A program made the translations under genes and the position numbers. A stretch of DNA of 20,973 bases, taken from positions 1-20,973 of IMG/VR virus record IMGVR_UViG_3300003690_003730, one strand, 5' to 3'. Source of the stretch: a virus. Numbering within the stretch: position 1 is the first letter of the stretch; every line of letters starts with the position of its first letter. This document shows, piece by piece, positions 1-6,753 of this stretch. The notes beneath the pieces are model-generated. The model worked only from the letters and a program-made list of their open reading frames with translations, did no database searches and was not told where the DNA came from.

Positions 1-441
1 GTGACCGAACAACGACTATTTCCCAAACCGCATTCTGCGCGCGACATCACCCCTTTTTCCAGTGCGAGGCAAGCGTGGTTCTGGTTCGTGCGCTGTCAGA
101 CTGCGCGGATCGAAGGCGCGCGTGTGGTAGCCGACGCGGGCGAGGTGGTGCGCCCCTGTGACCCTGATGATGTCTATAACGCGGTGATGCGCCTTAAAAA
201 GGCGGGTATTCTGGGCGACCGGCATTTGCAGGTACTGGAATATTTCGGGTTGGTCGAACGCGAACCCGATGAGCGTGACCCGCGCGAAAAGGACAAGGGT
301 GATTTATGGCAACAGGCCCTTGATGCGCTTGAAAATGTGCTGGTCACACGCGGCATCGTCAAACGCGGGGAAGATGAAAGTTTCCATCACGAAGATGTCG
401 CTGTTGAACTGGGTGGGGATCTGTCGCCATGCGGGATGTAA
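1..441 (+). CDS. Conserved alphaproteobacterial protein of unknown function
   Basis: Reads from a GTG at the first base for 146 residues. The true start may lie upstream of the window, because no ribosome site is visible. The protein is soluble, with no signal peptide or membrane segment. Visible conserved-looking blocks are AWFWFVRCQTAR (about residues 25-36), RPCDPDDVYNAVMRLKKAGI (about 51-70) and a C-terminal WQQALDALENVLVTRGIVK (about 103-121). I recall small alphaproteobacterial proteins with the same RPC-PDDV ... W--A---L ... GIV pattern, none with a known role. Its end overlaps the next start by 13 nt, so the two are probably co-translated. Standing before the portal operon, it could be a regulatory or packaging helper, but nothing in the sequence proves that. 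Confidence 0.7.
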   Translation: MTEQRLFPKPHSARDITPFSSARQAWFWFVRCQTARIEGARVVADAGEVVRPCDPDDVYNAVMRLKKAGILGDRHLQVLEYFGLVEREPDERDPREKDKGDLWQQALDALENVLVTRGIVKRGEDESFHHEDVAVELGGDLSPCGM

Positions 442-953
442 ACAACGTTCTCACACAAGCCAAAACCGCTGAAACGGCGCAGGAATCCGCCGGTCCGTGG
501 ATGGATCACTGGGCCGATCAATCCGCATCGGGGCAAGAGGTCTCAATCCTGGTGGTCTTTGCCGATGCGCCGGAAAAGCGATTGTTGCGGGTCCTCAAAC
601 CGGGCTTTCGCCATTGCTTTGTGCTGGTCTCCGGGGTGCGGGCCGGGGAATGGATTTGCCTTGATCCGCAAAGCCATCGGGTGCGTTGTGAAAGCTGGTG
701 CTATTCGCCGATCTTTGATCCGGCGGCCTATTATCGCGGCCTTGGCTATCACTGCATCTGGGCGCGCTATCCGGCCTCGATTACGCGCAAGGTGCGGTTT
801 GGTCCTATGAGCTGTGTTGAGCTGATCAAACGCCTTTTGGGTATTTCGGCCTTCTGGATTATCACCCCCTGGCAGCTCTATCGCCATCTGCTACAGGCGT
901 CTGAAAACCCCGACCAGATTGGCAATGTGTTTTTTTCTGAAAAATGTTCTTGA
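429..953 (+). CDS. Conserved phage-type protein, possible permuted papain-like fold
   Basis: 174 residues, starting at an ATG inside the end of the previous gene with a GGTGGGGA stretch about 10 nt upstream. The first 35 residues are polar. The core then holds FRHCFVLV (about residues 60-67), WICLDP and, much later, CVELIKRLLGI followed by ITPWQLYRHL (about 130-150). A histidine in an early strand and a cysteine at the start of a later helix is the order seen in circularly permuted NlpC/P60 or papain-like folds. That is my inference from motif order only, and no catalytic assignment is secure. There is no signal peptide. It ends 48 nt before a strong terminator, so it probably closes a transcription unit with the gene before it. 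Confidence 0.65.
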   Translation: MRDVNNVLTQAKTAETAQESAGPWMDHWADQSASGQEVSILVVFADAPEKRLLRVLKPGFRHCFVLVSGVRAGEWICLDPQSHRVRCESWCYSPIFDPAAYYRGLGYHCIWARYPASITRKVRFGPMSCVELIKRLLGISAFWIITPWQLYRHLLQASENPDQIGNVFFSEKCS

Positions 954-1000
954 TTTGTTCTTCTTAATGTGGCATAAGAGACAAATCAACGCCACAGATG

Positions 1001-1035
1001 CGCCCGTAGGGTTCCGACCCTTGCGGGCGTTTTTG
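1001..1035 (+). terminator. Rho-independent terminator (T0)
   Basis: An imperfect hairpin: GCCCGTAGGG, loop TTCCGA, CCCTTGCGGGC, followed by GTTTTTG. It ends only 27 nt before the ATG at 1063, so it sits in the leader of the head operon. A weak promoter-like pair (TTGATT, 17 nt, CATAAG) lies just upstream near 950-980, which would make this an attenuator-like hairpin. Alternatively it ends the 1-953 unit and is read through. Confidence 0.75.
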
Positions 1036-1062
1036 CGTTTGGGGGATCGGGAGGGAAAAGTG

Positions 1063-1299
1063 ATGGGCAGTTTGTTTTCGACACCAAAACCGGCCGCTGT
1101 CAGTGCGCCGGTCCCAACGTCAACGGCGACCACAACCGATGACGAAACCAGTACCGAAGATGCCGCACGATCTGCGCGGACCGAGGCGCTTGAACGCCGC
1201 CGTTATGGTCGTGCCAGCCTGATCGGGACAAGTTATCGCGGGCTTTTGACGGATCGCATCGCCAAGGCGGGTGGCGGCAAGAACCTTTTGGGGGAATAG
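1063..1299 (+). CDS. Small portal-adjacent virion protein (T7 gp7.3 position)
   Basis: 78 residues from an ATG with GGGAGGGAAAAG just upstream. A longer reading frame from 919 would cross the terminator and is rejected. The N-terminal half is Ala/Thr/Pro-rich and low in complexity. The C-terminal half is basic and ends in RRRYGRASLIGTSYRGL ... GGGKNLLGE. I recall a GR-S-I-T ... K-LLG ending in small proteins encoded just before the portal in many podophages. T7 has gp7.3, a tail-assembly protein, in the same place, also with a basic Gly-rich tail. Equivalence to gp7.3 is inferred from position and composition. The stop lies 2 nt before the portal start. Confidence 0.7.
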   Translation: MGSLFSTPKPAAVSAPVPTSTATTTDDETSTEDAARSARTEALERRRYGRASLIGTSYRGLLTDRIAKAGGGKNLLGE

Positions 1300-1301
1300 G
1301 C

Positions 1302-2825
1302 ATGGCGAATTCGCAAAAGGCTGTGACTGAGGACAAGGCAACCGACGGGGCAGATATCACCCAGTTGCGCGCCCGTTTTCAAAAGGCGATGGAGCGCCGA
1401 CGTAACTGGATTGCGCATTGGCAGGATTGTTATGAATTTGCCCTGCCACAGCGCAATGCCGCGGCATCCAACCAGACCAATGGCGGCAAGCGCCTTGATC
1501 GGGTGTTTGACGCAACTGCGTCCGATGCGGTCGAACAGCTTGCCGCCAGCCTGATGGCCGAAATCACCCCGCCCGGTGGCGGCTGGTTTGAGTTGGAGCC
1601 GGGCGGCAATGTCGCCAATGCGGATCGACAGGCTTTGACCGAACAACTCGGCCGGGCCGTTCGTATTTTGCAGGGGCATTTTGATCGGTCGAACTTTGCC
1701 GTCGAAATGCATCAGGCGTTTCTCGATCTGGTAACCGCCGGGACTGCGTGCTTGCGCCTTGAAAAGGCCGATTTGCATAGCCCGTCTGCTTTGCGTTTTA
1801 CGGCCGTTCCCTTGCGGGATCTGGCGTTTGAAGAACGATCGGATGGCAAGATGGATGCGGTGTTTCGCAAACTGGCACTCACCCGCGCGGAAATCCTTGC
1901 AACCTGGCCGGCGGCAAAGGGCATTGCCGATGATGATCGCGATGGCAAGGACGCACCCAAACGCATCACCGTGATCGAGGCCGTTTTGCCTGCAACCGAC
2001 CGCAAAACCGGCTATGAGCTGTGTGTGTTTCGCGAAGACGGTGACGCCAATACCAATGATCTGATCTATCGCGACCGGTTTGATGTGTCGCCCTATATCG
2101 CCTTTCGCTGGATGAAGGCGCCGGGCGAGATTTATGGCCGGTCCCCGGTGATGAAGGCGCTGCCCGATATCAAGACCGCCAACAAGGTAGTTGAGCTGGT
2201 GCTGAAAAACGCCTCGATCGCCGTTACCGGCATCTGGCAGGCCGATGATGACGGCGTACTGAATCCGGCAACCATCCGGCTGGTGCCGGGCAGCATCATC
2301 CCCAAGGCCGTTGGATCGGCGGGGCTTAAACCGCTTGAGGCGCCCGGCCGGTTTGATGTGTCTGATCTGGTACTATCGGATTTGCGTGATCGCATTCGGC
2401 GCTGCTTGCTGGCCGATCGCCTGGGGCAAACCGATCAACCGGGCATGACCGCGACCGAGGTGCTTGAACGCGCATCGGAAAACGCCCGGCTTTTGGGGGC
2501 AACCTATGGCCGGTTGCAGGCGGAATTGCTTTATCCGCTGATCCGCCGTGCGCTTTTTATCCTGACCCAAACCGGGGAGCTTCCCGACATCCCGCTGGAT
2601 GGCGATGTTGTGGTGCTGCGTCATGCGGCCCCGCTCGCGCAACTGCCAAAACGCGTACAGGCGGGCCAGGCCCTTGATTGGCTGTCGCGGATTGCCGCCC
2701 TTGGCCCGGATGCAATGGCAGAGGTCGATCTGCCCGTCATGGTCCGCTGGCTTGCCGATCAGTTTGGCGTGCCGGATCATTTGTTGCGGCCAAACCTGCC
2801 ACCCGAAATCGCGGAGGCGGTGTGA
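1302..2825 (+). CDS. Portal protein (head-to-tail connector, T7 gp8 type)
   Basis: 507 residues, against about 536 for T7 gp8. It forms the dodecameric ring at one capsid vertex through which DNA enters and leaves and to which the tail attaches. Recognition rests on the family block LAASLMAEITPPGGGWFEL at residues 80-98, the later KAPGEIYGRSPVMKALPDIK and the helical MTATEVLERASENARLLG region, all typical of the T7-type connector family (Pfam Head-tail_con). The start is 2 nt after the preceding stop; the end shares one base with the next ATG, so translation is coupled. No frameshift or gap is seen, and the gene looks functional. Confidence 0.95.
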   Translation: MANSQKAVTEDKATDGADITQLRARFQKAMERRRNWIAHWQDCYEFALPQRNAAASNQTNGGKRLDRVFDATASDAVEQLAASLMAEITPPGGGWFELEPGGNVANADRQALTEQLGRAVRILQGHFDRSNFAVEMHQAFLDLVTAGTACLRLEKADLHSPSALRFTAVPLRDLAFEERSDGKMDAVFRKLALTRAEILATWPAAKGIADDDRDGKDAPKRITVIEAVLPATDRKTGYELCVFREDGDANTNDLIYRDRFDVSPYIAFRWMKAPGEIYGRSPVMKALPDIKTANKVVELVLKNASIAVTGIWQADDDGVLNPATIRLVPGSIIPKAVGSAGLKPLEAPGRFDVSDLVLSDLRDRIRRCLLADRLGQTDQPGMTATEVLERASENARLLGATYGRLQAELLYPLIRRALFILTQTGELPDIPLDGDVVVLRHAAPLAQLPKRVQAGQALDWLSRIAALGPDAMAEVDLPVMVRWLADQFGVPDHLLRPNLPPEIAEAV

Positions 2826-3070
2826 TGACCGATAACGGATGGGACTGGTTTGAAGCTGAAAACGAGAGCTTGAGCGAGGACGGCACTGACCACTGGCAGG
2901 CCTGTTTTGACAGCGACGCCGGGGCAAAGGTGCTGGCCGATCTTGAACGCCATTTCCTGCATACAGCCCTTGGCCCGGATGCCAGCACTGCGGCGATCTG
3001 GATGCGCGAAGGGAAGCGGGCGTTGGTGCTGCAGATCAAACGGCTGGCGGAGCGTTCCGCAGCAGATTGA
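2825..3070 (+). CDS. Bbp19-like small phage protein
   Basis: 81 residues, beginning in a TGATG overlap with the portal stop. The first 30 residues are acidic and aromatic. The rest reads FDSDAGAKVLADLERHFL ... MREGKRALVLQIKRLAE, the pattern of the Bbp19-like phage domain first named in Bordetella phage BPP-1: short, helical, with an F--D-G--VL--L start and an REG-R-LV--I end. The biochemical role is unknown. Its place between portal and scaffold is the same as I recall for BPP-1, which supports a BPP-1-like head module. A REP-like palindrome pair begins directly after its stop. Confidence 0.75.
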   Translation: MTDNGWDWFEAENESLSEDGTDHWQACFDSDAGAKVLADLERHFLHTALGPDASTAAIWMREGKRALVLQIKRLAERSAAD

Positions 3071-3146
3071 TCCCCGCCTGTGCGGGAATGACGTTCGTTC
3101 TTTGTACCTGATTGGGCTCCGTCATCCCCGCAAAGGCGGGGATCCC
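3071..3146. repeat. REP-like palindrome doublet, copy A
   Basis: Two facing hairpins: TCCCCGCCTGTGCGGGAATG at 3071-3090 and CGTCATCCCCGCAAAGGCGG from 3120, with about 27 nt between. The two halves are approximate reverse complements, so the unit could also fold as one long cruciform. Two further copies lie at 5109-5184 and 9364-9440. It is of the widespread proteobacterial CGTCAT-CCCCGC family and may act as an mRNA-stabilising or terminating hairpin between the Bbp19-like and scaffold genes. Confidence 0.85.
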
Positions 3147-3196
3147 GAGCCACATCTACCAAACCCAAGTTTGACGCCAATGAGCGGAGCATTCGC

Positions 3197-3847
3197 ATGA
3201 CAACCGAACCCGACCTTCTCGCACCGGAAACAGAAACGCCGGAAGCACCGGAAGCAGCAGAAACACCCGAACTATCCAATACCGACAGCGAAGTACCAGA
3301 AACCGACCTTGATGCCGCAGTCCTCGCCGATCTGGTCCCCGAAACACCGGACGCCTACGCAATCACGCTTGCAGATGGCATGGAAGATATCGATGCCGAT
3401 CTGAACCAGCGCCTGCATGAAGCAGGGTTCAGCAACGCACAGGCACAGCTGATTTATGATCTGGCGGGGGAGGTTCTTTCACCGCTTCTCGGCGATCTTG
3501 ATCAGGCCGCTCAGCGCGCGACCGACCGTGCGGCGTTGGCTGCTGAGTTTGGCGGGGCTGAAAGCTGGAAAAAGCTGGCCCCGAAAATCGAAAGCTGGGG
3601 CAAGGCCAACCTACCCGAGGCCGCCTTTGAAACCCTCTGTCAAACTGCCGATGGCGTGCGCGCAATGCATCGCATGATGACCCATGGCGATGAGGCAGCC
3701 CTTGGCAAAGCTGATGGCGGGGCGGGGGATACAGGTCTTCGGTCCGAAATCCGGCGCAAGATGAATGATCCGCGCTATTGGCGGGATCGTGATCCGACGC
3801 TGGTCGCCGAAGTGCAGGCGGATTTTGCCCGGCTTTCCGGTGGGTAG
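3197..3847 (+). CDS. Capsid assembly scaffolding protein
   Basis: 216 residues. Scaffolding proteins line the inside of the procapsid, direct coat assembly and leave before maturation. The N-terminal 50 residues are a Pro/Glu/Thr-rich acidic region, the middle (about 65-160) is helical, and the C-terminus is RKMNDPRYWRDRDP ... VQADFARLSGG. That ending is typical of the T7 gp9-like scaffold family, whose basic C-terminal helix contacts the coat protein. The gene is directly upstream of the capsid gene except for a 414-nt gap holding a minus-strand small gene. No Shine-Dalgarno is obvious; AGCGGAG about 8-14 nt upstream of the ATG is the best candidate. Confidence 0.88.
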   Translation: MTTEPDLLAPETETPEAPEAAETPELSNTDSEVPETDLDAAVLADLVPETPDAYAITLADGMEDIDADLNQRLHEAGFSNAQAQLIYDLAGEVLSPLLGDLDQAAQRATDRAALAAEFGGAESWKKLAPKIESWGKANLPEAAFETLCQTADGVRAMHRMMTHGDEAALGKADGGAGDTGLRSEIRRKMNDPRYWRDRDPTLVAEVQADFARLSGG

Positions 3848-3853
3848 CTTGCC

Positions 3854-3982
3854 CTAGAACAACTTGTCGGCACGGTCGATGACCGCGTTGACATAGTCCG
3901 GGATCGGGGTCAGCGGCAAAAGGAAATAACCCGCAATCCCCAGCCCGATCAGGCTGAACACAAGCAAAACCGACTTCTTCAC
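3854..3982 (-). CDS. Small single-pass membrane protein on the opposite strand
   Basis: 42 residues from a GTG: MKKSVLLVFSLIGLGIAGYF and then LLPLTPIPDYVNAVIDRADK. AAAGAG about 8 nt upstream could serve as ribosome site. The frame is open to 4072, but the upstream part is basic and has no start signal. A positive N-terminus and a hydrophobic stretch of about 18 residues predict one membrane helix. The LLPLTPIPD segment faintly recalls the P-D-IPD motif of YkvA/DUF1232 proteins, too short to assign. It stops 6 nt from the convergent scaffold gene and is the only minus-strand gene in the head module, so it looks like a cargo gene. No good promoter is seen. Confidence 0.45.
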   Translation of the reverse strand: MKKSVLLVFSLIGLGIAGYFLLPLTPIPDYVNAVIDRADKLF

Positions 3983-4261
3983 GGCAGATACTCTTTTTCT
4001 TTGTTTTCTTGTTTGTCTTGGACCGGACCGCGCAGAAAAGCCCTTCGGGTGCAACAGGTCGGGGCAAATCAAGCGCGTGTCCTACGGAACCTCGATGGAT
4101 GAGGTTTCCTGTAACAGCGCTCTTAAAACACCAAACCTTGGCCGGAAAATGACCGGTTTTGGGGCAATTGTGGCACCGCTCATGATGAGTGCTGCAATTG
4201 AACCCCGGCGGCTGCCTGCAATCACGACAAAACCATATCTGAAACAAGGGGATAAAAGGCG
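3983..4261. other. Scaffold-capsid spacer without a convincing plus-strand gene
   Basis: About 280 nt. It holds the leader of the small minus-strand gene and the leader of the capsid gene, which ends in AAGGGGATAAAAGGCG just before the ATG and gives a strong ribosome site. CCAAACC (4133) and GGTTTTGG (4158) could pair around an internal CCGG:CCGG stem. No clear sigma-70 promoter was found on either strand. A plus-strand frame of 62 codons from 4077 lacks a ribosome site. Confidence 0.5.
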
Positions 4262-5077
4262 ATGACAACTACGATTGATCAAAGCTTCATCGACCATTTT
4301 CAGGCCGATGTGCATCAGGCCTATCAACGCATGGGTTCAAAACTGCGCAACACGGTGCGGGTCAAAAACGCCATCAAGGGCGCGACCACGGTTTTCCAGA
4401 AAGTCGGCAAGGGCACGGCCACCACCAAGGCCCGCCATGGCAAGGTGCCGGTGATGAATGTCGATCACGAGGCGGTGCGCTGTGACCTGCGTGATTACTA
4501 TGCCGGTGACTGGGTTGACGCGCTCGACGAGCTTAAAATCAACCATGATGAAAAGATGGTTCTGGCCAATGCCGGGGCCTATGCGCTGGGCCGCAAGACC
4601 GACGAGCTGATCATCAATGCGCTGGTCGGGGCCGATGATGTCGTGCCCGATAATACCGAGGGCATGACCCTTGATAAGGTCATGATGGCGTTCGAAGGCC
4701 TTGGCGATCGCGATGTGCCCGATGACGGGCAGCGCTATGCGATTGTCGGCTGGAAACAGTGGTCGGAGTTGCTTCTGATCGATGAATTCTCACGATCTGA
4801 CTATATCGGTGATGAGGATCTGCCGTGGAAGGGAACCCAGGCCAAACGCTGGCTCGGAACGCTTTGGATGCCCCATTCAGGCCTTCCGGTGGCAAGCGGC
4901 ATTCGATCCTGCTTCTGGTATCACCGCACCGCCATTGGCCACGCCATCGGCTCGGACGTTCAGTCCGACATTACCTGGCATGGCGATCACGCGGCACACT
5001 TTGTGAATAACTCCATGAGCCAGGGTGCAACGCTGATTGATGGCGATGGTGTGGTGTGCCTGAAAGCGCAAGAGTAG
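4262..5077 (+). CDS. Major capsid protein
   Basis: 271 residues; builds the icosahedral shell. The order of segments matches the podophage capsid family Phage_capsid_2: N-terminal FIDHFQADVHQAYQRMGSKL (9-28), a TKARHGKVPVMNVDH loop, DWVDALDELKINHDEKMVLA, a middle LDKVMMAFEGLGDRDVPDDG region and the late WLGTLWMPHSGLP ... ITWHGDHAAHFVNN. Family members fold as HK97-type coats. The very good Shine-Dalgarno and the place after the scaffold fit a highly expressed product. The gene is intact. It is followed within 35 nt by a REP-like doublet that could protect or end the capsid message. Confidence 0.92.
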   Translation: MTTTIDQSFIDHFQADVHQAYQRMGSKLRNTVRVKNAIKGATTVFQKVGKGTATTKARHGKVPVMNVDHEAVRCDLRDYYAGDWVDALDELKINHDEKMVLANAGAYALGRKTDELIINALVGADDVVPDNTEGMTLDKVMMAFEGLGDRDVPDDGQRYAIVGWKQWSELLLIDEFSRSDYIGDEDLPWKGTQAKRWLGTLWMPHSGLPVASGIRSCFWYHRTAIGHAIGSDVQSDITWHGDHAAHFVNNSMSQGATLIDGDGVVCLKAQE

Positions 5078-5108
5078 CGCCAAATCCCTGTTCAGCATGC
5101 CGTTCGAG

Positions 5109-5184
5109 GTTCCCGCCTTCGCGGGAATGACGTTCGTTTCATGCACCTAGTCCAGCACCGTCATCCCCGCGCAGGCGGGGATCC
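5109..5184. repeat. REP-like palindrome doublet, copy B
   Basis: Same arrangement as copy A: TTCCCGCCTTCGCGGGAATG at 5110-5129, then after about 30 nt CGTCATCCCCGCGCAGGCGG from 5159. It lies 32 nt after the capsid stop and 35 nt before the next ATG. Even the inner flank (ACGTTCGTT, then a CACC-like stretch) resembles copy A, so the copies share more than the palindromes. Confidence 0.85.
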
Positions 5185-5219
5185 CGACCCACAAGCTCAA
5201 AAGAAAACAGGAGCCCAAA

Positions 5220-5495
5220 ATGGCAGAAGGTTTCAAAGCCAGAAACCTCAGTGTTCTGGCATACGCCAACGGCTTTACGCTATGGCATTACATCACCCCG
5301 GACGTCGCCGCCGACGTCGATACCGCCGATTACTTCCTTGAAGCCCGCGACATGCTGCGCGTCGGCGATTTCATCATCGCCAACACCAACCGAGACGCCA
5401 CCATGTCCGGCGGCCTGTTCGTCGTCGCAAGCTCCGGTGCAAACGGCGTCGATGTCCGCGACATGACGGCAATCGGCACCTCAAACACCGACTGA
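5220..5495 (+). CDS. Small conserved head protein, candidate capsid decoration or cement protein
   Basis: 91 residues, ATG preceded by CAGGAGCCCAAA. It starts AEGFKARNLSVLAYANGFTL and continues with a mostly beta-rich, Gly/Asp-rich chain including DMLRVGDFIIANTN and GGLFVVASSG. No signal peptide, no membrane helix. I recall similar small proteins directly after the coat gene in podoviral prophages, unnamed. In BPP-1 a cement protein is encoded beside the coat gene, and this gene holds the same place, so a shell-stabilising role is a reasonable inference. Function is not shown by sequence. A strong terminator follows 43 nt downstream and closes the head module. Confidence 0.75.
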   Translation: MAEGFKARNLSVLAYANGFTLWHYITPDVAADVDTADYFLEARDMLRVGDFIIANTNRDATMSGGLFVVASSGANGVDVRDMTAIGTSNTD

Positions 5496-5537
5496 TCGCA
5501 CACCCCGATCCACCCTTTTCATCCTCCCTCAACCTCG

Positions 5538-5569
5538 CCCCGGTGACTGATGTTGCCGGGGTTTCTTTT
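5538..5569 (+). terminator. Rho-independent terminator after the head module (T1)
   Basis: CCCCGG, 12-nt loop, CCGGGG, then TTTCTTTT. It ends 22 nt before the ATG at 5592, leaving no room for a promoter in between. T7 likewise has its main late terminator just after the capsid gene, with partial read-through lowering tail gene expression, so a similar stoichiometric role is plausible. Confidence 0.85.
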
Positions 5570-5591
5570 CTCCGAGCCAAAGGAATGCTTT

Positions 5592-6662
5592 ATGAGTCAA
5601 ACGGTTAAAATTTGTTCGGATGTCAATATTGCGCAATTTGCTGCGTTCGCGGGCTACTTTTCGATGGACGGGCAAATTTCGGCAACTGGCGCCACCACGT
5701 TGAACATTCCCGAATGCCTGGTCAATATTGGTGGCAATGGTCACGGCTATCTTCTGGTGGCCCAGTCGGATTGGTCGATTGTTGAGCCGACGCATCATGA
5801 CGGATCGCTCAACACCTTGGCCCTCGGGGATGACATCAGACTATTTGCCGTTGACGCGGGTGACGGAACGACAGACGCCAAGTTGATTGCCAGCAAGAAT
5901 GATGCGTTTCCTGATGGTTATGACGCCTCCAACAGCCGCAAAATCGGCGGGTTCCATTATGGCCGCGTGCGTCCGGTCGCCAGTCGATATGATTTGGCAT
6001 ATAGCCCGGCAATACAGATTGTCCCGAACAGTGTCTGGGATTTGAACCATCGCCCAACGTGTGATCCGAGCGGCATGGTCGAAATCGTGCCGGGCGGTTT
6101 CTGGGCCGATATCTATCTTAACTCGGAGGGTGCAGGAACGTGGCCGGAAAATGTACCGGTAAGCAAGTATGGCGTCATGCCGATCAAGGATGATGTTTAT
6201 GCCCGCTCGGACTTCCATCTGCTTGTGCGCAATGCGGGCAAGCGTCTTCCGACAATTGAGGAATTCCTGACCTATGCCGAGGGCGCACCAGCCGGTCAAA
6301 ATGGCAATAATACCTATGCTTGGTCGGCAACTTCCAATACCGGGCCGACAACCACTGGTAACGTCGAAAAATCAGTATCCATGTTCAACGTGGTTGATGC
6401 CGTAGGCAACCTCTGGGATTGGCTTGATGGTCACTTCGACCTTGGTGCCACGAACTACAATCAAAGCACTTATGTTGTAAATGTCGGTCAGGATTTGTCG
6501 ACACCACGTGGCGCAGTATTTCACGCGGGTTGGCGTTGCTTTGTCGGCGGGGGCTTCTTCAATTACGGTGAGAACTCTGGTTCTCGTTGCTTGCACTCAG
6601 ATGCAGGGCCATGGGGAACGGACGGTATTGTAGGGCTGCGCGGTATCTGTTGCGCGCTTTAG
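5592..6662 (+). CDS. Mtd-like receptor-binding tail protein with C-type-lectin fold (DGR-target type)
   Basis: 356 residues from an ATG behind AAAGGA. It parallels the major tropism determinant of phage BPP-1 (about 381 residues) along the C-terminal two thirds: RKIGGFHYG (116-124, Mtd RKVGGFHY), SVWDLNHRP, DPSGM, GGFWADIYL (168-176, Mtd GAFWADIYL), GKRLPTIEEF (216-225, Mtd GKRLPNYNEF), a GNLWDW segment, and the end VGGGFF ... SGSR ... LRGIC against Mtd GGAW ... SGSR ... ARGVC. Mtd trimers sit at the tail fibre tip and bind the host receptor; its last ~40 residues are varied by a diversity-generating retroelement. Residues 318-348 here would be the variable surface. No reverse transcriptase or template repeat is in the window. 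Homology is confident, active diversification is not. Confidence 0.92.
   Translation: MSQTVKICSDVNIAQFAAFAGYFSMDGQISATGATTLNIPECLVNIGGNGHGYLLVAQSDWSIVEPTHHDGSLNTLALGDDIRLFAVDAGDGTTDAKLIASKNDAFPDGYDASNSRKIGGFHYGRVRPVASRYDLAYSPAIQIVPNSVWDLNHRPTCDPSGMVEIVPGGFWADIYLNSEGAGTWPENVPVSKYGVMPIKDDVYARSDFHLLVRNAGKRLPTIEEFLTYAEGAPAGQNGNNTYAWSATSNTGPTTTGNVEKSVSMFNVVDAVGNLWDWLDGHFDLGATNYNQSTYVVNVGQDLSTPRGAVFHAGWRCFVGGGFFNYGENSGSRCLHSDAGPWGTDGIVGLRGICCAL
6540..6662 (+). other. Candidate DGR variable region (VR) at the 3' end of the Mtd-like gene
   Basis: By alignment to Mtd this is the segment that would be overwritten by mutagenic homing. Codons in the expected variable loop are TTC TTC AAT TAC GGT (6555-6569), AAC (6573), CAC (6594), GAT (6600), GAC (6621), GGT (6624) and ATT (6627). 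All end in C or T, as expected if each derives from an AAC or AAT codon by adenine mutation. Conserved positions (SGSR, GPW, LRGIC) use other codon types. The segment ends G/C-rich (GGGCTGCGCGG). This is pattern evidence only; no template repeat was found in the window. Confidence 0.5.
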
Positions 6663-6700
6663 GAACCAAAACTTCTGAGAAAAATGGACGACTGTTTTAT

Positions 6701-6731
6701 ACCGGCAAGGTTTCCTTGCCGGTTTTTCTTT
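6701..6731 (+). terminator. Terminator after the Mtd-like gene (T2), also a candidate DGR hairpin
   Basis: A perfect 10-bp stem, ACCGGCAAGG, loop TTT, CCTTGCCGGT, followed by TTTTCTTT. It lies 39 nt after the stop of the Mtd-like gene and 22 nt before the next ATG. As an RNA it is a strong terminator. As DNA it could extrude as the kind of hairpin or cruciform known to lie 3' of DGR variable regions and to aid homing. Confidence 0.85.
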
Positions 6732-6753
6732 AACCGACAACAAAGGGCTAAAC

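Noticed and set aside
4077-4265. Plus-strand frame of 62 codons in the scaffold-capsid gap
   Set aside because: It starts at a GTG with no ribosome site, overlaps the capsid start and its own ribosome site, and has no recognisable features. I treat it as chance.
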